This document shows positions 15,023 through 24,524 of a stretch of DNA of 35,460 nucleotides, one piece after another. The notes under the pieces were generated by a model. The model made no database searches. It was not told the origin of the DNA and was given only the letters and a program-made list of their open reading frames with translations. The stretch is from NCBI GenBank assembly GCA_964558235.1, contig CAZLCK010000011.1:1-35460 (forward strand). The letters run 5' to 3'. Numbering within the stretch: position 1 is the first letter of the stretch; each line of letters starts with the position of its first letter. Made by a program: the position numbers and the translations under genes. The DNA comes from CAZLCK01 sp964558235 (GTDB lineage Bacteria; Actinomycetota; Coriobacteriia; Coriobacteriales; CADBOM01).

Positions 15023-18000
15023 TTGTCATCTAGGGTTTTTCTAGTAAACCCCTCAAATACAAGGGCTATTTTCCAAGCCGTCTGTAAGATAATTGATGCC
15101 AAAAAATCCAACAATACAACCGTGTTGGTTTCGAGTTTTTCTGAAGTAAATCAGCTAAAAACCTTTATTGCAAGTAATTATCCCAATAGCGCTTTTGGTA
15201 CAAAGGTATGCACGCTTCGTGAGTATGTCATTGAAGCTTGGGAGCTTTTTGGGGATGGAAAAGATATTGCTACCTCTGCCTTTACGCGAGCTTTGTTGAT
15301 GAAAATCCTAGAGGATAAGTCAAAATTAGGGACTACAACTTTGCGTCCAACAGCTAAGACGGTAAAAATGTTGGCTCAGGCTATCTCTATAGGCTTTGGT
15401 CTAAACGATTTTGAAGAGATACTGACTCAAGCAGATATGTGGGATCAAGCTGAAGAAGATCAATCCGAAATCTGGGAGATTCTATATATTTTCTCGAAAG
15501 CTTTAGAAGAATATAACATGACGACCCTTAGTCGTTCGATGTCTTATCTAGTAGATACGTTACCAACAAAAGGCGATGTGATCTGTGCTGGGTATAAGAC
15601 TTTCACACCTCCAGAGATCCATTTTTTAGGGAAGATAGACGCCGATGTTATTTTTGGTAGGGGAGAAAACGACGCTGCTTATGCCTGTATAGACAAGTTG
15701 GTGCACAGTATCTCTTCAAGTGCAAAAATACAACAGTTAGATATAGGACTTGATATAGACGAAGGCTATAAGGATCAACAAAGTTCAGAGATTGCAAGTC
15801 TTACTAAAACGATATTTAGCGGTCAAAATCCAATTAAGCCAACGGGGGATATTCGATTTGGGCTGCCTTTGGGGATCTATGCGGAGAGTCTACTTATCGC
15901 TGATATTGTGGAGTCGCTTATAGAACAAGGAATAGAGCCCTCCAAGATTTTTATAGTTAAGACAGGAATAGAGCGCCAAGAAGATCTCATCGAAAGACTC
16001 TATTCAAAAGGAATTGCTGTTGAGGGACGTTTTGAAGCAAAATTCAATCAGACAGCCTTTGGACGTGCTTTTTTGCAGTTTGTAAATGCTTCGAAGATCT
16101 TTGAGATCTCAGACTTTTGTAATTCAAGATTTAGTGGGATTAGATATAGCGACTATCTGATTATTTCTAAGAAGTGGCGTCAAAGACGCGATATTACTCT
16201 CGATGAAATATTAGACGATATTCAAAAGTGCTCTAAAGCAGCATCAGATATTGTGGATGCAAGGCACAATGAAGATTATCTGAGTATAGCTGCGGCTATG
16301 ATTTCAGCCTTTGGAGTATGGACAGACCCAAATAATTTGGAATCTAAACTGGCTATCGCTGCCAAAAACAAGGTTGAAGAAATATTTGAAAATGCAAAAA
16401 CACTTGGGATTTCTGTGGATAGTGCGCTCAGTTTATTGGAAGAGGAGTATGTGAGCTGTGCTTTTGTTACTTCGCCAAGCTTTGTCGTTTCGCCAAGTTT
16501 AGAAGGTAAGGACACCGACGGTGCTGTGGGCGATGGCTTAAGCAGTGATACTATGGGTGACGGCTTAAGCAATGATACTCAGAGAAAGGCGGGATTAACA
16601 GATGCTACAAACAGTGCTGGTGAGAGTAGGTCAGCGGTTAAAATCGGTACTCTAGCAGAAGCTTCGCAAAGAACCTATGATGTATTGTTGGCCTGTGGTC
16701 TTACGACAGAAGCATTTTCTTCAGAAGAAAAGTTAGATCCGATTGCTTCTGTGTTTAAGCAGGCAAATATTGTAGAAACTGTTAGTCAAATTGAGCTATT
16801 GAGACATGATTTTTGCAGAGCTCTTGATTCAACAAACAAGGCTGTAATAGTATCGCGTGTGCTAAACGATGAAAAAGGCGAGGAACTTCGTCCGAGTGTA
16901 CTCTATGAAGAGCTAGTGGATAGCTATAGAGAAGATCTGTCTGACTTTACTAATATCGATAAGACAAGCGCTCTCCCAAAAGAATTAGTGTCTGGAATTT
17001 CCACAAAAAAGCTTGGGATTTTTGGAACCGATCTTGTTATCAAGGTTTCTGAAGATGAGCTATGCAAGATTGCCCATGCCCATCGATATCCACAAGATGT
17101 TAAGCCTCATGCTGAACTAACTTATAAAAAATTAGGGTCAGGTCTTACAGAAATTACTGCTCATGAGCTAATTAAGATCGCTAAAAAATCGAATGATATT
17201 AGAGTTTTTAGCCCTACAGAGGTAGAAATCTACTTTAATTGCCCCTATAGATGGTACATAGAGAGAGTTTGTTCGCCTCAATCGTTGGATGTAACATTAA
17301 CTCCGGCCGATATAGGCACTCTTATTCATAGCGTTATCTCTGAATACTATTCAAATAAAGCGAAAAAGTTATCGAAAGCGACTAGGATCGAGCCGCGTGA
17401 GTTTAGCTCTCTAGACACAGAGATCCCTAAACTTATAGATAGATATATACAGGCTCTAGCTAGTTCAAATGAGACCAGTCCATTTAGAAATCTTAGTCTG
17501 CTAGAACGGCGTAAAATAGATGAAGCGCAGCGTAAAATCATCGATTTATTAAAAGATGACTACAAGTTTTTGCCCGACTTTGTTCCGTCAATATTTGAGC
17601 ATTCGTTTGGAAGAGAGCAGCAGTTTGTATATGCTGGTCGCCCCTTTGTCGGGACAATTGATCGTGTGGATCTAGATAGAAGTAACAACGCGATAATCAT
17701 AGATTACAAGGGCGGAAATCTTGATAAAGGCTATGGTCCAGCAAAAACGGAAACGGATGGTAGCGACGTTTTATCTATTCTGTCTTCAGATGGAATTAGT
17801 CACATACAAATTCTCATCTATGCAACTGCTATAGCTAGACAATTGGGCTTAAATGTTGTGGGCTTGCTATATCGCTCGTATGGAAAACGAAGAGTTGCTG
17901 CCGGCCTTATGGTCGAGGATTTTACTAATACAGCTGAAAGTTTTACAAAACAACAGCATATTGTGAACAGACAAACTTTCGATGAAGTTATGGATAGAGC

Positions 18001-18121
18001 AGAAGAAAAAATCTCAAAGGTCTTAGACAAGATGGAGCAAGGAGATATCTCACCCGATCCCTTCGCACAACATTCATGCCTTTTCTGCCCGGTTTCAAAT
18101 TGTGTAAGGAGGCTTTCGTAG
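15023..18121 (+). CDS. addB: ATP-dependent exonuclease subunit B (AddB-type, PD-(D/E)XK nuclease)
   Basis: Partner of AddA in the helicase-nuclease that processes double-strand ends for recombination and degrades linear DNA. The protein has about 1032 residues. The N-terminal two thirds form an inactivated helicase-like region without a clear Walker A. The C-terminal nuclease shows FVGTIDRVDLD and IIIDYKGG (catalytic Asp...Asp-x-Lys). Four Cys likely hold an iron-sulfur clasp: one in YFNCPYRWYIERVC and three in SCLFCPVSNC at the end. Residues about 480-540 are a low-complexity Ser/Gly/Asp insert with a 9-residue tandem repeat. TTG 15023 is chosen because GGAGGT (15010-15015) lies 7 nt upstream; TTG 15008 would overlap it. 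It ends one base before the addA start, and its last codons carry the addA ribosome-binding site. Confidence 0.88.
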   Translation: MSSRVFLVNPSNTRAIFQAVCKIIDAKKSNNTTVLVSSFSEVNQLKTFIASNYPNSAFGTKVCTLREYVIEAWELFGDGKDIATSAFTRALLMKILEDKSKLGTTTLRPTAKTVKMLAQAISIGFGLNDFEEILTQADMWDQAEEDQSEIWEILYIFSKALEEYNMTTLSRSMSYLVDTLPTKGDVICAGYKTFTPPEIHFLGKIDADVIFGRGENDAAYACIDKLVHSISSSAKIQQLDIGLDIDEGYKDQQSSEIASLTKTIFSGQNPIKPTGDIRFGLPLGIYAESLLIADIVESLIEQGIEPSKIFIVKTGIERQEDLIERLYSKGIAVEGRFEAKFNQTAFGRAFLQFVNASKIFEISDFCNSRFSGIRYSDYLIISKKWRQRRDITLDEILDDIQKCSKAASDIVDARHNEDYLSIAAAMISAFGVWTDPNNLESKLAIAAKNKVEEIFENAKTLGISVDSALSLLEEEYVSCAFVTSPSFVVSPSLEGKDTDGAVGDGLSSDTMGDGLSNDTQRKAGLTDATNSAGESRSAVKIGTLAEASQRTYDVLLACGLTTEAFSSEEKLDPIASVFKQANIVETVSQIELLRHDFCRALDSTNKAVIVSRVLNDEKGEELRPSVLYEELVDSYREDLSDFTNIDKTSALPKELVSGISTKKLGIFGTDLVIKVSEDELCKIAHAHRYPQDVKPHAELTYKKLGSGLTEITAHELIKIAKKSNDIRVFSPTEVEIYFNCPYRWYIERVCSPQSLDVTLTPADIGTLIHSVISEYYSNKAKKLSKATRIEPREFSSLDTEIPKLIDRYIQALASSNETSPFRNLSLLERRKIDEAQRKIIDLLKDDYKFLPDFVPSIFEHSFGREQQFVYAGRPFVGTIDRVDLDRSNNAIIIDYKGGNLDKGYGPAKTETDGSDVLSILSSDGISHIQILIYATAIARQLGLNVVGLLYRSYGKRRVAAGLMVEDFTNTAESFTKQQHIVNRQTFDEVMDRAEEKISKVLDKMEQGDISPDPFAQHSCLFCPVSNCVRRLS
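16528..16581. repeat. 27-bp in-frame tandem duplication inside addB
   Basis: The units at 16528-16554 and 16555-16581 encode GDGLSSDTM and GDGLSNDTQ. Just upstream TTCGCCAAG is also duplicated (SPSFVVSPS). Both fall in a low-complexity linker. Confidence 0.85.
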
Positions 18122-18183
18122 CATGGCTGGTCTCATACCTACACAAGGAGGCTTTCGTGGTATGGCTGGCCTTACACCTGCAC
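18106..18183. repeat. 39-bp tandem duplication of the addB/addA junction (ribosome-binding site and start codon duplicated)
   Basis: The units at 18106-18144 and 18145-18183 each contain AAGGAGGCTTTCGT followed 10 nt after the AAGGAGG by ATGGCTGG. In unit 1 the addB stop TAG lies between; in unit 2 the same position reads TGG. The copy is 13 codons and keeps the frame. Confidence 0.9.
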
Positions 18184-21100
18184 AAGAAAGCTGCGTTACG
18201 TCTCTGGATAAAAATCTGATCATATCTGCTGGTGCAGGTACTGGAAAAACATTTACCATTACGCAAAAGATCGCCTGGATGATCGAAAATGGTGCAATTA
18301 ACTCGATCGATGAAGTGCTAGCTATTACCTTTACGCAAAAGGCTGCATCCGAGATGAAAGGCAGAGCTAGGCAGGTCTTAAGATCTAAGGGTATGCATAA
18401 ACAGGCTCTTTTGGTAGATGATGCGTGGATATCTACTATTCACGGGATGTGCTCGAGGATTTTGAAGGAAAATGCAATTGTTTTTGGGATAGATCCATCC
18501 TTTGAAATATTAGATGAAGTAACAGCCAATGAGTTGCTTGAGGAATGTATAGAGGAGACTCTCTCAAACGAAGATAGTCAAGAGCTTCAAAAAGCTATCG
18601 AGTCGATTTTTTCAGAATATGCAGTTGGGGATATTGATAATGCTGATCGTAGGACAAATGTAGTCTCGATTTTAAAATCGATCATCGATACTTCTGCACA
18701 ATGTTTAGATGGAATAGATGGCTTTGATCTAGGGCCAACTCCTTTGTCGCTCACTGCTATTACAAAGATGTTAAAGCAAGCATTTTCACTCTCTTTAGAT
18801 GAGCTAGAGTATTCTCAGTGCACCCTAACGACTGTTACGAGCGCAAGAGAAGCAATAGGAGATATCATATCTAGCCTAGATCAACTTTTAGAAAAAAATG
18901 ATGCGGTTTCGTTTGATGAATTGGCTCGTATATTAGATGAGGCCGATGCTATAAAGCCATTGCCGGCTCGCTCGAAGGATAAATACCCTTTAGAATACGC
19001 TGTTTTGCTCTCAAGCAGGGCATTGATGGATTGGGCTTGTGCGTCGCTAACTGTCTGGAAAGGCAGGCAGGCCTTAGATGATTTTATGGTTGTAGGGAAG
19101 TTTTTGGCCAACCTTTTTGATAGCAAAAAACGTCTTCGTTCTTTTATGACGCAAGATGATCTTTTGATGCAGACTTTTAAGTGTTTGATGGCACATCCAA
19201 GTGTGGCACAAAAGTATCGTGACAAGTTTAAGCTTGTGATGGTCGACGAATTCCAAGATACATCAGGAATTCAGATTCTTTTGCTAAGAGCATTAACTTC
19301 AGATAAAGCTCAACTCTGCACAATTGGAGATGTTCAGCAGTCGATCTATCGTTTTAGAGGTGCTGATGTAAATGTCTACGAAAAATTTATTGAAGAAAGT
19401 GCTGTAGAGCCAGTTCAGCTCGATTTAAATTTTAGATCCCATAAAGATATTCTCGAATTTTCAAATAGGATTTTTGAAACTCCGGGCGTTTTTGATGATC
19501 GCTTCTTGTATCTTCATGCTGGCAGAAATGATGATGGCATGGACTTAAATGGCATGCCTCGCATCAACTTTATTCGGACTAAATTCAAAAGAGGTAAACG
19601 TGCGACCGAGCGAGCGCGCAAGTTAGAAGCTGCTTGTATTGCACAAACCTTTGCTGAGTATAGACAGCGTGGTGTAGATCCTGCCGATATGGTCTTGTTA
19701 CTTGGCGTTATGAGTCATATGGATATCTATGTAGATGCGTTAATTGCCGAAGGTTTTGATGTTGTTGTTGCAGGTGGTTCTGGATTTTGGGCTACTGAGG
19801 AGTGTCAGACTGTTCGAGCTATTTTGGCTATTTTGGCAAATCAGTATGATAGCGAGGCAATATATCAGCTAATCGCTAGCGGAATTGTTCCCATGGACGA
19901 TGAGGATCTAGCATGGCTTATATGCGACGAGAAGAAGAGGACGCTTTCGCAGGGATTTTTTGCTATTGATGAGTCGTCACCAAAAACTTTGCAAATTCTT
20001 AAAGCTTTGATCGATGACGCAATTAAAGTTTGCTCTAAGAGTGGAAATTCTATATCAGAGACGATAGAGAAGATCTTTGTAGATTCTGGCTTTTTTGCGT
20101 ATCTGGAAACAAAGGGTGCTCCGGGAAGTGCAATAGCTGCAAACTACTTAAAGGCGTTGCGAAAAATCAACGAAATGCAAGAGAGCGGTTCGCTTGGAAT
20201 AGTTGAAGTTTTTGATAGGTTTAGTCGAGAAATGACCTCAGGCAGCAAAGAGGGTCCGGGCGTTTTGATGACAGGTGCTGGTCACGCAGTAAGGGTTATG
20301 ACAATTCACGCTTCAAAGGGTCTCGAATTTCCAATCGTTGCTCTAGCAGACTTTATCAATAGACCCAGGCCCTCTTCAATTTTGGTTAAGCTCAATGGTC
20401 TTAGCGCTTCAGTCTCTCTAAAACCTTATAGGTCTTTGGAGGAATATTCAAATATTAAGAAGTATTCTTCAAGATTTGCTAAAAACCTAAAAGATTATTC
20501 GGACATAGATCTATTCGATGGGATTATCTCTGATAATGATTGCGCAACTCATGCTTATCTAATGCAAGCAGCAGAGGCACGTGAAGAGTTTGAAGAGTCT
20601 AGGCGGCGTCTCTATGTTGGAATCACACGCGCCTCCGAGGCCTTGGTTTTAGCTCTTACTTATATGAGCAGTGAGAACATACTCGATAAAACTAGCCTTG
20701 TTTCAGATCTGCATCAAGCGTTTTTTGATACAAATACTGATTTTCCCGATGAAGATATGCACCTCTATTTTGGTGTTGAAAATCCTGCTCTTTATAGATC
20801 TATCGATCTAGATAAGCTCGATGAAGAGATGCATAATAGCTTGTCATCGAGCGATATATCCGAAGCGGATAGGCGTCAAGCTGAAGTATCTGGTTCGCAA
20901 GATAATCTGACTTCCCAAGATGCCACGGAAAAGCGATCTGCTATAGCAGAGCCGTCTGTTACAGAAGAGCCACAAACACCTCAAATTCTTTTCCACTACG
21001 ATGGAAGGCCAAAGATGGCTTATGGTGCGCTAAACATATTCGACAATTCTAATATGTTTTCCTACAGCTCGCTTGCCACTAAGGCTAAGTATCTAAAGAA

Positions 21101-21803
21101 GATGCCCCATTACTATTTATCAAAGAGCTCTAAAGATATTAGTGAAGATAATGAGGCAAATCCCGCTGATCTGCTATCTGATGAAGATAATGCTACAAAA
21201 CTAGGATCAGCTTTTCATACGATAGCCGAGTATATGGTAAAAACTCATCTAATCTCTTACGGCAACAACGTTATGCCAAAAGAAGAGCATATCGATCGAA
21301 TTGCTTCGATGTTTAATATTTCGCAGTCTCAAAGAGTGAGATTATTTAGAGCGCTAGACAATTGGCATAACTCAAAGTGTGCTAAGAGAGCTGTAAGTTT
21401 TAAAAACATTTTGTCTGAAGTTCCATTTTGTTTAGAATTTGAGAATGATAAAGCGTCGTTGTATGGATCATCCTATATAAATGGCGAAATCGACCTCTTA
21501 TGCACAGACGACGACAACAAAGACGAAGCCTACATCGTTGATTACAAAACAGGTGGGTCAGTCGATGAAACCCCTGAATACTTAGATGAAAAACACCGTC
21601 TACAAGCTATGTGTTATGCATGGGCTGTTCTGTCTTCACAAGGATATAAGAGGGTGGATATCGACTTTATTCGAGTCGAGATGATAAATAAAAACGATGA
21701 GGTGCAAGTCGTTAGCTACACATTCTTGCTTGAAGATCTTAAAGAGATCCACGATGCAATTTTATCTATTCACAACGCAGAGTCTGGCCAGTTATCAATT
21801 TAG
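18123..21803 (+). CDS. addA: ATP-dependent helicase/nuclease subunit A (AddA-type)
   Basis: UvrD/Rep-type superfamily 1 helicase fused to a RecB-type nuclease; with AddB it resects DNA ends. The protein has 1226 residues: Walker A SAGAGTGKTFTITQKIA, motif II MVDEFQDTS, GDVQQSIYRFRGADV, VMTIHASKGLEFPIVAL (motif V) and RRRLYVGITRASEALVLA (motif VI). The C-terminal nuclease has LGSAFHTIAEYM, GEIDLLC and YIVDYKTGG. Two equivalent starts exist, ATG 18123 and ATG 18162, each 10 nt after AAGGAGG, because the gene junction is duplicated. Family members usually begin close to the second, (M)xxLTPAQ. The next gene starts 59 bp downstream. Function is firm; the true start is open. Confidence 0.93.
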   Translation: MAGLIPTQGGFRGMAGLTPAQESCVTSLDKNLIISAGAGTGKTFTITQKIAWMIENGAINSIDEVLAITFTQKAASEMKGRARQVLRSKGMHKQALLVDDAWISTIHGMCSRILKENAIVFGIDPSFEILDEVTANELLEECIEETLSNEDSQELQKAIESIFSEYAVGDIDNADRRTNVVSILKSIIDTSAQCLDGIDGFDLGPTPLSLTAITKMLKQAFSLSLDELEYSQCTLTTVTSAREAIGDIISSLDQLLEKNDAVSFDELARILDEADAIKPLPARSKDKYPLEYAVLLSSRALMDWACASLTVWKGRQALDDFMVVGKFLANLFDSKKRLRSFMTQDDLLMQTFKCLMAHPSVAQKYRDKFKLVMVDEFQDTSGIQILLLRALTSDKAQLCTIGDVQQSIYRFRGADVNVYEKFIEESAVEPVQLDLNFRSHKDILEFSNRIFETPGVFDDRFLYLHAGRNDDGMDLNGMPRINFIRTKFKRGKRATERARKLEAACIAQTFAEYRQRGVDPADMVLLLGVMSHMDIYVDALIAEGFDVVVAGGSGFWATEECQTVRAILAILANQYDSEAIYQLIASGIVPMDDEDLAWLICDEKKRTLSQGFFAIDESSPKTLQILKALIDDAIKVCSKSGNSISETIEKIFVDSGFFAYLETKGAPGSAIAANYLKALRKINEMQESGSLGIVEVFDRFSREMTSGSKEGPGVLMTGAGHAVRVMTIHASKGLEFPIVALADFINRPRPSSILVKLNGLSASVSLKPYRSLEEYSNIKKYSSRFAKNLKDYSDIDLFDGIISDNDCATHAYLMQAAEAREEFEESRRRLYVGITRASEALVLALTYMSSENILDKTSLVSDLHQAFFDTNTDFPDEDMHLYFGVENPALYRSIDLDKLDEEMHNSLSSSDISEADRRQAEVSGSQDNLTSQDATEKRSAIAEPSVTEEPQTPQILFHYDGRPKMAYGALNIFDNSNMFSYSSLATKAKYLKKMPHYYLSKSSKDISEDNEANPADLLSDEDNATKLGSAFHTIAEYMVKTHLISYGNNVMPKEEHIDRIASMFNISQSQRVRLFRALDNWHNSKCAKRAVSFKNILSEVPFCLEFENDKASLYGSSYINGEIDLLCTDDDNKDEAYIVDYKTGGSVDETPEYLDEKHRLQAMCYAWAVLSSQGYKRVDIDFIRVEMINKNDEVQVVSYTFLLEDLKEIHDAILSIHNAESGQLSI

Positions 21804-21862
21804 ATAATAAATGTTTTATCATCTGAAATGCACAAATAAATAATTGGTTAAGGAGATATTAG

Positions 21863-22729
21863 ATGTCAAACATTGTTGACAAGATTGATGAACTCTATGC
21901 TTCAAAAACACCTGCTGAAGTCGAGAAATTTATGATTGAAACGCGAGATGAAATTCTTGCAAAGGATGAGCAAAATTCAGATGACATAAGCGTTTTGATA
22001 GCTGTCTGTAATGAGCTCGGTGCTCTCTATAGAGAGCAGAGCCGTTGGAGCGATTCTGCATATAATTTTGAACTTGCGCTAGAGAAGCTAGAGGAGTTTT
22101 TTGGAACTAAAGTTACTGAGCAATATGCTGTTGTGTTGCTAAATGTTGCAGGCACTTACAGGCATATGCGCGATTTTGAGAAGGCACTTTCGTTTTATCG
22201 AGATGCTTTTGAGATCTTGACAGGACTTCATAAAGATAAGTCGTATGAGTTTGCAAGTCTTTTGAACAATATGTCTTTAACTTATGAGGATATGAACGAT
22301 CTTAATCGTGCTTTAGATTATTCAACTGCAGCCTATGAAATTATCGTAAGTCTTGAGCCAGGGCAATCTGAAGAGGCTATCTCTCTTATGAACATGGCAT
22401 CTTTGGCAATTCGTATGGGAGATCTAAACAAGGCATCTATTTTTACAAATAAGGCAATCGACATCTACAAATCACTTGACTCGACATCTGGACACTATCC
22501 AGCGGCAGTCAATCTAGCTGCAGTTATTGCATTCAAACAAGAACATTACGAAGAAGCTCTCAAGGGGTTTGAGCTTTCAGCAGAACTGACATATAAATCG
22601 TTTGGCGAGAACAAGGACTATGCATCTGCGCTAGTCAATATTGCAATGTCTCTCGATAAGCTTGGGAGAAAGGAAGAGGCTAAAAAAACACTTGATAAGG
22701 CCGAGGAGATCAAGGCGGGCTTGAAGTGA
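21863..22729 (+). CDS. Tetratricopeptide-repeat protein
   Basis: A 288-residue all-helical protein with about six TPR units from residue 40 on. Typical pieces are LGALYREQSRWSDSAYNFELA, LLNVAGTYRHMRDFEKALSFY, LLNNMSLTYEDMNDLNRALDY, LMNMASLAIRMGDLNKASIF and ALVNIAMSLDKLGRKEEAKK. It has no signal peptide or membrane segment, so it is cytoplasmic and probably a protein-binding scaffold. AAGGAG precedes the ATG. Its stop overlaps the GTG start of the DUF4037 gene (GTGA), so the two are translationally coupled and likely act together. It has no recognised enzymatic motif. The partner is presumably the DUF4037 and/or DUF4125 product. Confidence 0.85.
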   Translation: MSNIVDKIDELYASKTPAEVEKFMIETRDEILAKDEQNSDDISVLIAVCNELGALYREQSRWSDSAYNFELALEKLEEFFGTKVTEQYAVVLLNVAGTYRHMRDFEKALSFYRDAFEILTGLHKDKSYEFASLLNNMSLTYEDMNDLNRALDYSTAAYEIIVSLEPGQSEEAISLMNMASLAIRMGDLNKASIFTNKAIDIYKSLDSTSGHYPAAVNLAAVIAFKQEHYEEALKGFELSAELTYKSFGENKDYASALVNIAMSLDKLGRKEEAKKTLDKAEEIKAGLK

Positions 22730-23706
22730 AAGGCGCTTTAGAGCTTAGCCAAAAGTTTGTTGAAGAATTTGCTCTGCCTTCGTTAAGAGAACTCTTTGGA
22801 GACAAAGCAGATAATATTGCACTCGGTCTTGTGGGAAATGGCTCAGAGTGCTTTGGTTATGATGATGAGCTCTCTCGTGATCACGACTGGGGAATTGAGT
22901 TTTTCTGCTGGATGACAGATGAGGATTTTGCGAATTTTGGCACAGACGTTGTTAGATGGAAAGAAGATCTTTTCGTTAAGCATTCTGATAAGCAGTTTAG
23001 ATCTATCTCAGATTACGGCATCAAAAATACTGTGATGCCAGTTGGGCGTTTTTATGCATCTTTGATCGGCTCTGAAAAATGCCCATCTACTATTTTGGAG
23101 TGGAGACGAGCGCCTGAGGCTAATCTCGCAATGTGTATCAATGGCCGAGTGTTTGTCGATAAGCTTGGTAATTTTAGTAGGATTCGCGAGGATATTTCAA
23201 AGTACTATCCTGAGGATTTGCGTCTAAAAAAGATTGCGGCAAGGTGTTTGGCGATAGCACAGACTGGTCAGTATAACTTCTTGAGAACCGCACAAAGAGG
23301 CGATATCATTACGCGCGAAATAACAATAGCAAAGTTTGTTTCTGACACAATCTCGATGGTCTTTTTGCTAAACAAGCGATTTATGCCCTATTACAAGTGG
23401 GCTTTTCGAGCGATGAAGGACCTAGATATTTTATCGGGTGAGATAGCGCCGTTACTTGAGGCACTATATAACGGCACCAAGATCGAGGGGCGACTCGACC
23501 CTGGCAATGTTATTATCAGTGAGATTACAGATGATGATGAACGCAGAGCTATTATTGTGGAAAAGATCTGCTCTCTAATAATCTCGGAGCTGCGCTCCCA
23601 GGGCTTATCAAATTCGACTAGTACCTTTTTGTTGCAGCATGGCGAAGAAGTTCAAAATAAGATCAAAGACCCCGATCTTGCTAAGTTGCCTACTCAATAT
23701 GAGTAA
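22726..23706 (+). CDS. DUF4037 protein, nucleotidyltransferase-like
   Basis: A 326-residue protein. The N-terminus carries a polymerase-beta-type nucleotidyltransferase signature: GLVGNGSECFGYDDELSRDH followed by DWG. The Gly-Ser lies at 39-40 and the metal-binding Asp-x-Asp at 52-54. This is the pattern of aminoglycoside nucleotidyltransferase-like and MNT-type enzymes. The C-terminal part (about 170-326) is helical, as in the DUF4037 family; no HEPN RNase motif was recognised. The start GTG overlaps the TPR stop codon. A DUF4125 gene follows after a repeat-bearing 219-bp gap. A nucleotidyl transfer reaction is inferred from the motif; no substrate is known. Confidence 0.8.
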   Translation: MKGALELSQKFVEEFALPSLRELFGDKADNIALGLVGNGSECFGYDDELSRDHDWGIEFFCWMTDEDFANFGTDVVRWKEDLFVKHSDKQFRSISDYGIKNTVMPVGRFYASLIGSEKCPSTILEWRRAPEANLAMCINGRVFVDKLGNFSRIREDISKYYPEDLRLKKIAARCLAIAQTGQYNFLRTAQRGDIITREITIAKFVSDTISMVFLLNKRFMPYYKWAFRAMKDLDILSGEIAPLLEALYNGTKIEGRLDPGNVIISEITDDDERRAIIVEKICSLIISELRSQGLSNSTSTFLLQHGEEVQNKIKDPDLAKLPTQYE

Positions 23707-23910
23707 CGAGCGCTAAAACTTGTCAATCAACTTGCGCTATCACCATACGTGCCGTAAAGCCAATGTCATCCGCTTAAGTTAATGACATTGCGTAAAGCTC
23801 CTGCCCTTTGAATGACGAGTGCCAAAAACTTCTCAAGCAGCTGCGCTATCAAGATTTGTGACTAAAATGGTTTATATGACAAATTATTAATTTCAAAAAG
23901 CTAAAGAGTT
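23707..23910. repeat. Intergenic direct and inverted repeats between the DUF4037 and DUF4125 genes
   Basis: An imperfect 44-bp direct repeat starts near 23708 (GAGCGCTAAAACTTGTCAAT...) and again near 23817 (GAGTGCCAAAAACTTCTCAA...). Between them CAATGTCAT (23761-23769) and ATGACATTG (23782-23790) form a perfect 9-bp hairpin stem, flanked on both sides by CGTAAAGC. There is no gene and no T run. It looks like a small dispersed repeat or a processed RNA structure. Confidence 0.6.
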
Positions 23911-23925
23911 TTGAGAGGAGAAGAG

Positions 23926-24501
23926 ATGTCTGAAAAATATACAGACGAAATAATTCAAATCGAATTCGATCTCTTCGATAAGGTCAATAACGAGGGCGGT
24001 CGTGCCGCTTGCCAGGACGACTTTAAAACCTTCGAGATTATGAGAGGTGCACAATTTGATGCTTGGAATGAAGAGATGCGCAAGAGCTATCTCGAAGATC
24101 TAAATCGAGCAAAAGAGTCTGAGCGTAATCTGGTACTAGAGAAGTACGCCTATATGAGTGGTTATTCTTATATGGGTGAGCTCGATGGTATTTTGGAAAA
24201 GCAGGAACTAATCCAAGAGATCATGCCAGAGATGCTTCGCGAGACTATCAATATGCGTGAAGCTTATCCAAATATCTCAAAGCGCTCAAGACCGATGGGA
24301 AATGAAGAGGGCGAGCTCTATCCGCTAGATAGTTATCTACTTTGCGAAATTATGACCTATTCGGTTCAAACTTTGCGCTTATTTAGGGATTATTTGGCTG
24401 AGCTTACGTCGCAGGGTAAGAACTTGCCGATGATGATTTTAGAAAACACTGCCAAAAGATATGGCTTTAAGAGTTTGGATGAGGCTGAGCAAAGAATGTA
24501 G
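23926..24501 (+). CDS. DUF4125 family protein
   Basis: A 191-residue soluble acidic helical protein, recognised as DUF4125 by its opening (EIIQIEFDLFDKVNNEGGRA, then CQDDFKTFEIMRGAQFDAW). The family has no known activity; I see no catalytic motif, though IQIEFDLFDKV and the Arg/Asp-rich RGAQFDAWNEE stretch are its most conserved-looking parts. ATG 23926 has GAGAGGAG 5 nt upstream; the TTG at 23911 would contain that site. It follows the TPR and DUF4037 genes on the same strand, and from memory these families tend to be neighbours in related bacteria, so a common process is likely. What process is unknown. Confidence 0.75.
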   Translation: MSEKYTDEIIQIEFDLFDKVNNEGGRAACQDDFKTFEIMRGAQFDAWNEEMRKSYLEDLNRAKESERNLVLEKYAYMSGYSYMGELDGILEKQELIQEIMPEMLRETINMREAYPNISKRSRPMGNEEGELYPLDSYLLCEIMTYSVQTLRLFRDYLAELTSQGKNLPMMILENTAKRYGFKSLDEAEQRM

Positions 24502-24524
24502 ATGATTGCTCTGCTTGATATTTG

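Noticed and set aside
18123..18266. Minus-strand ORF with ASLCRYETSHATKASL repeats
   Set aside because: The repeat is the complement of the duplicated addB/addA junction; there is no independent coding signal.
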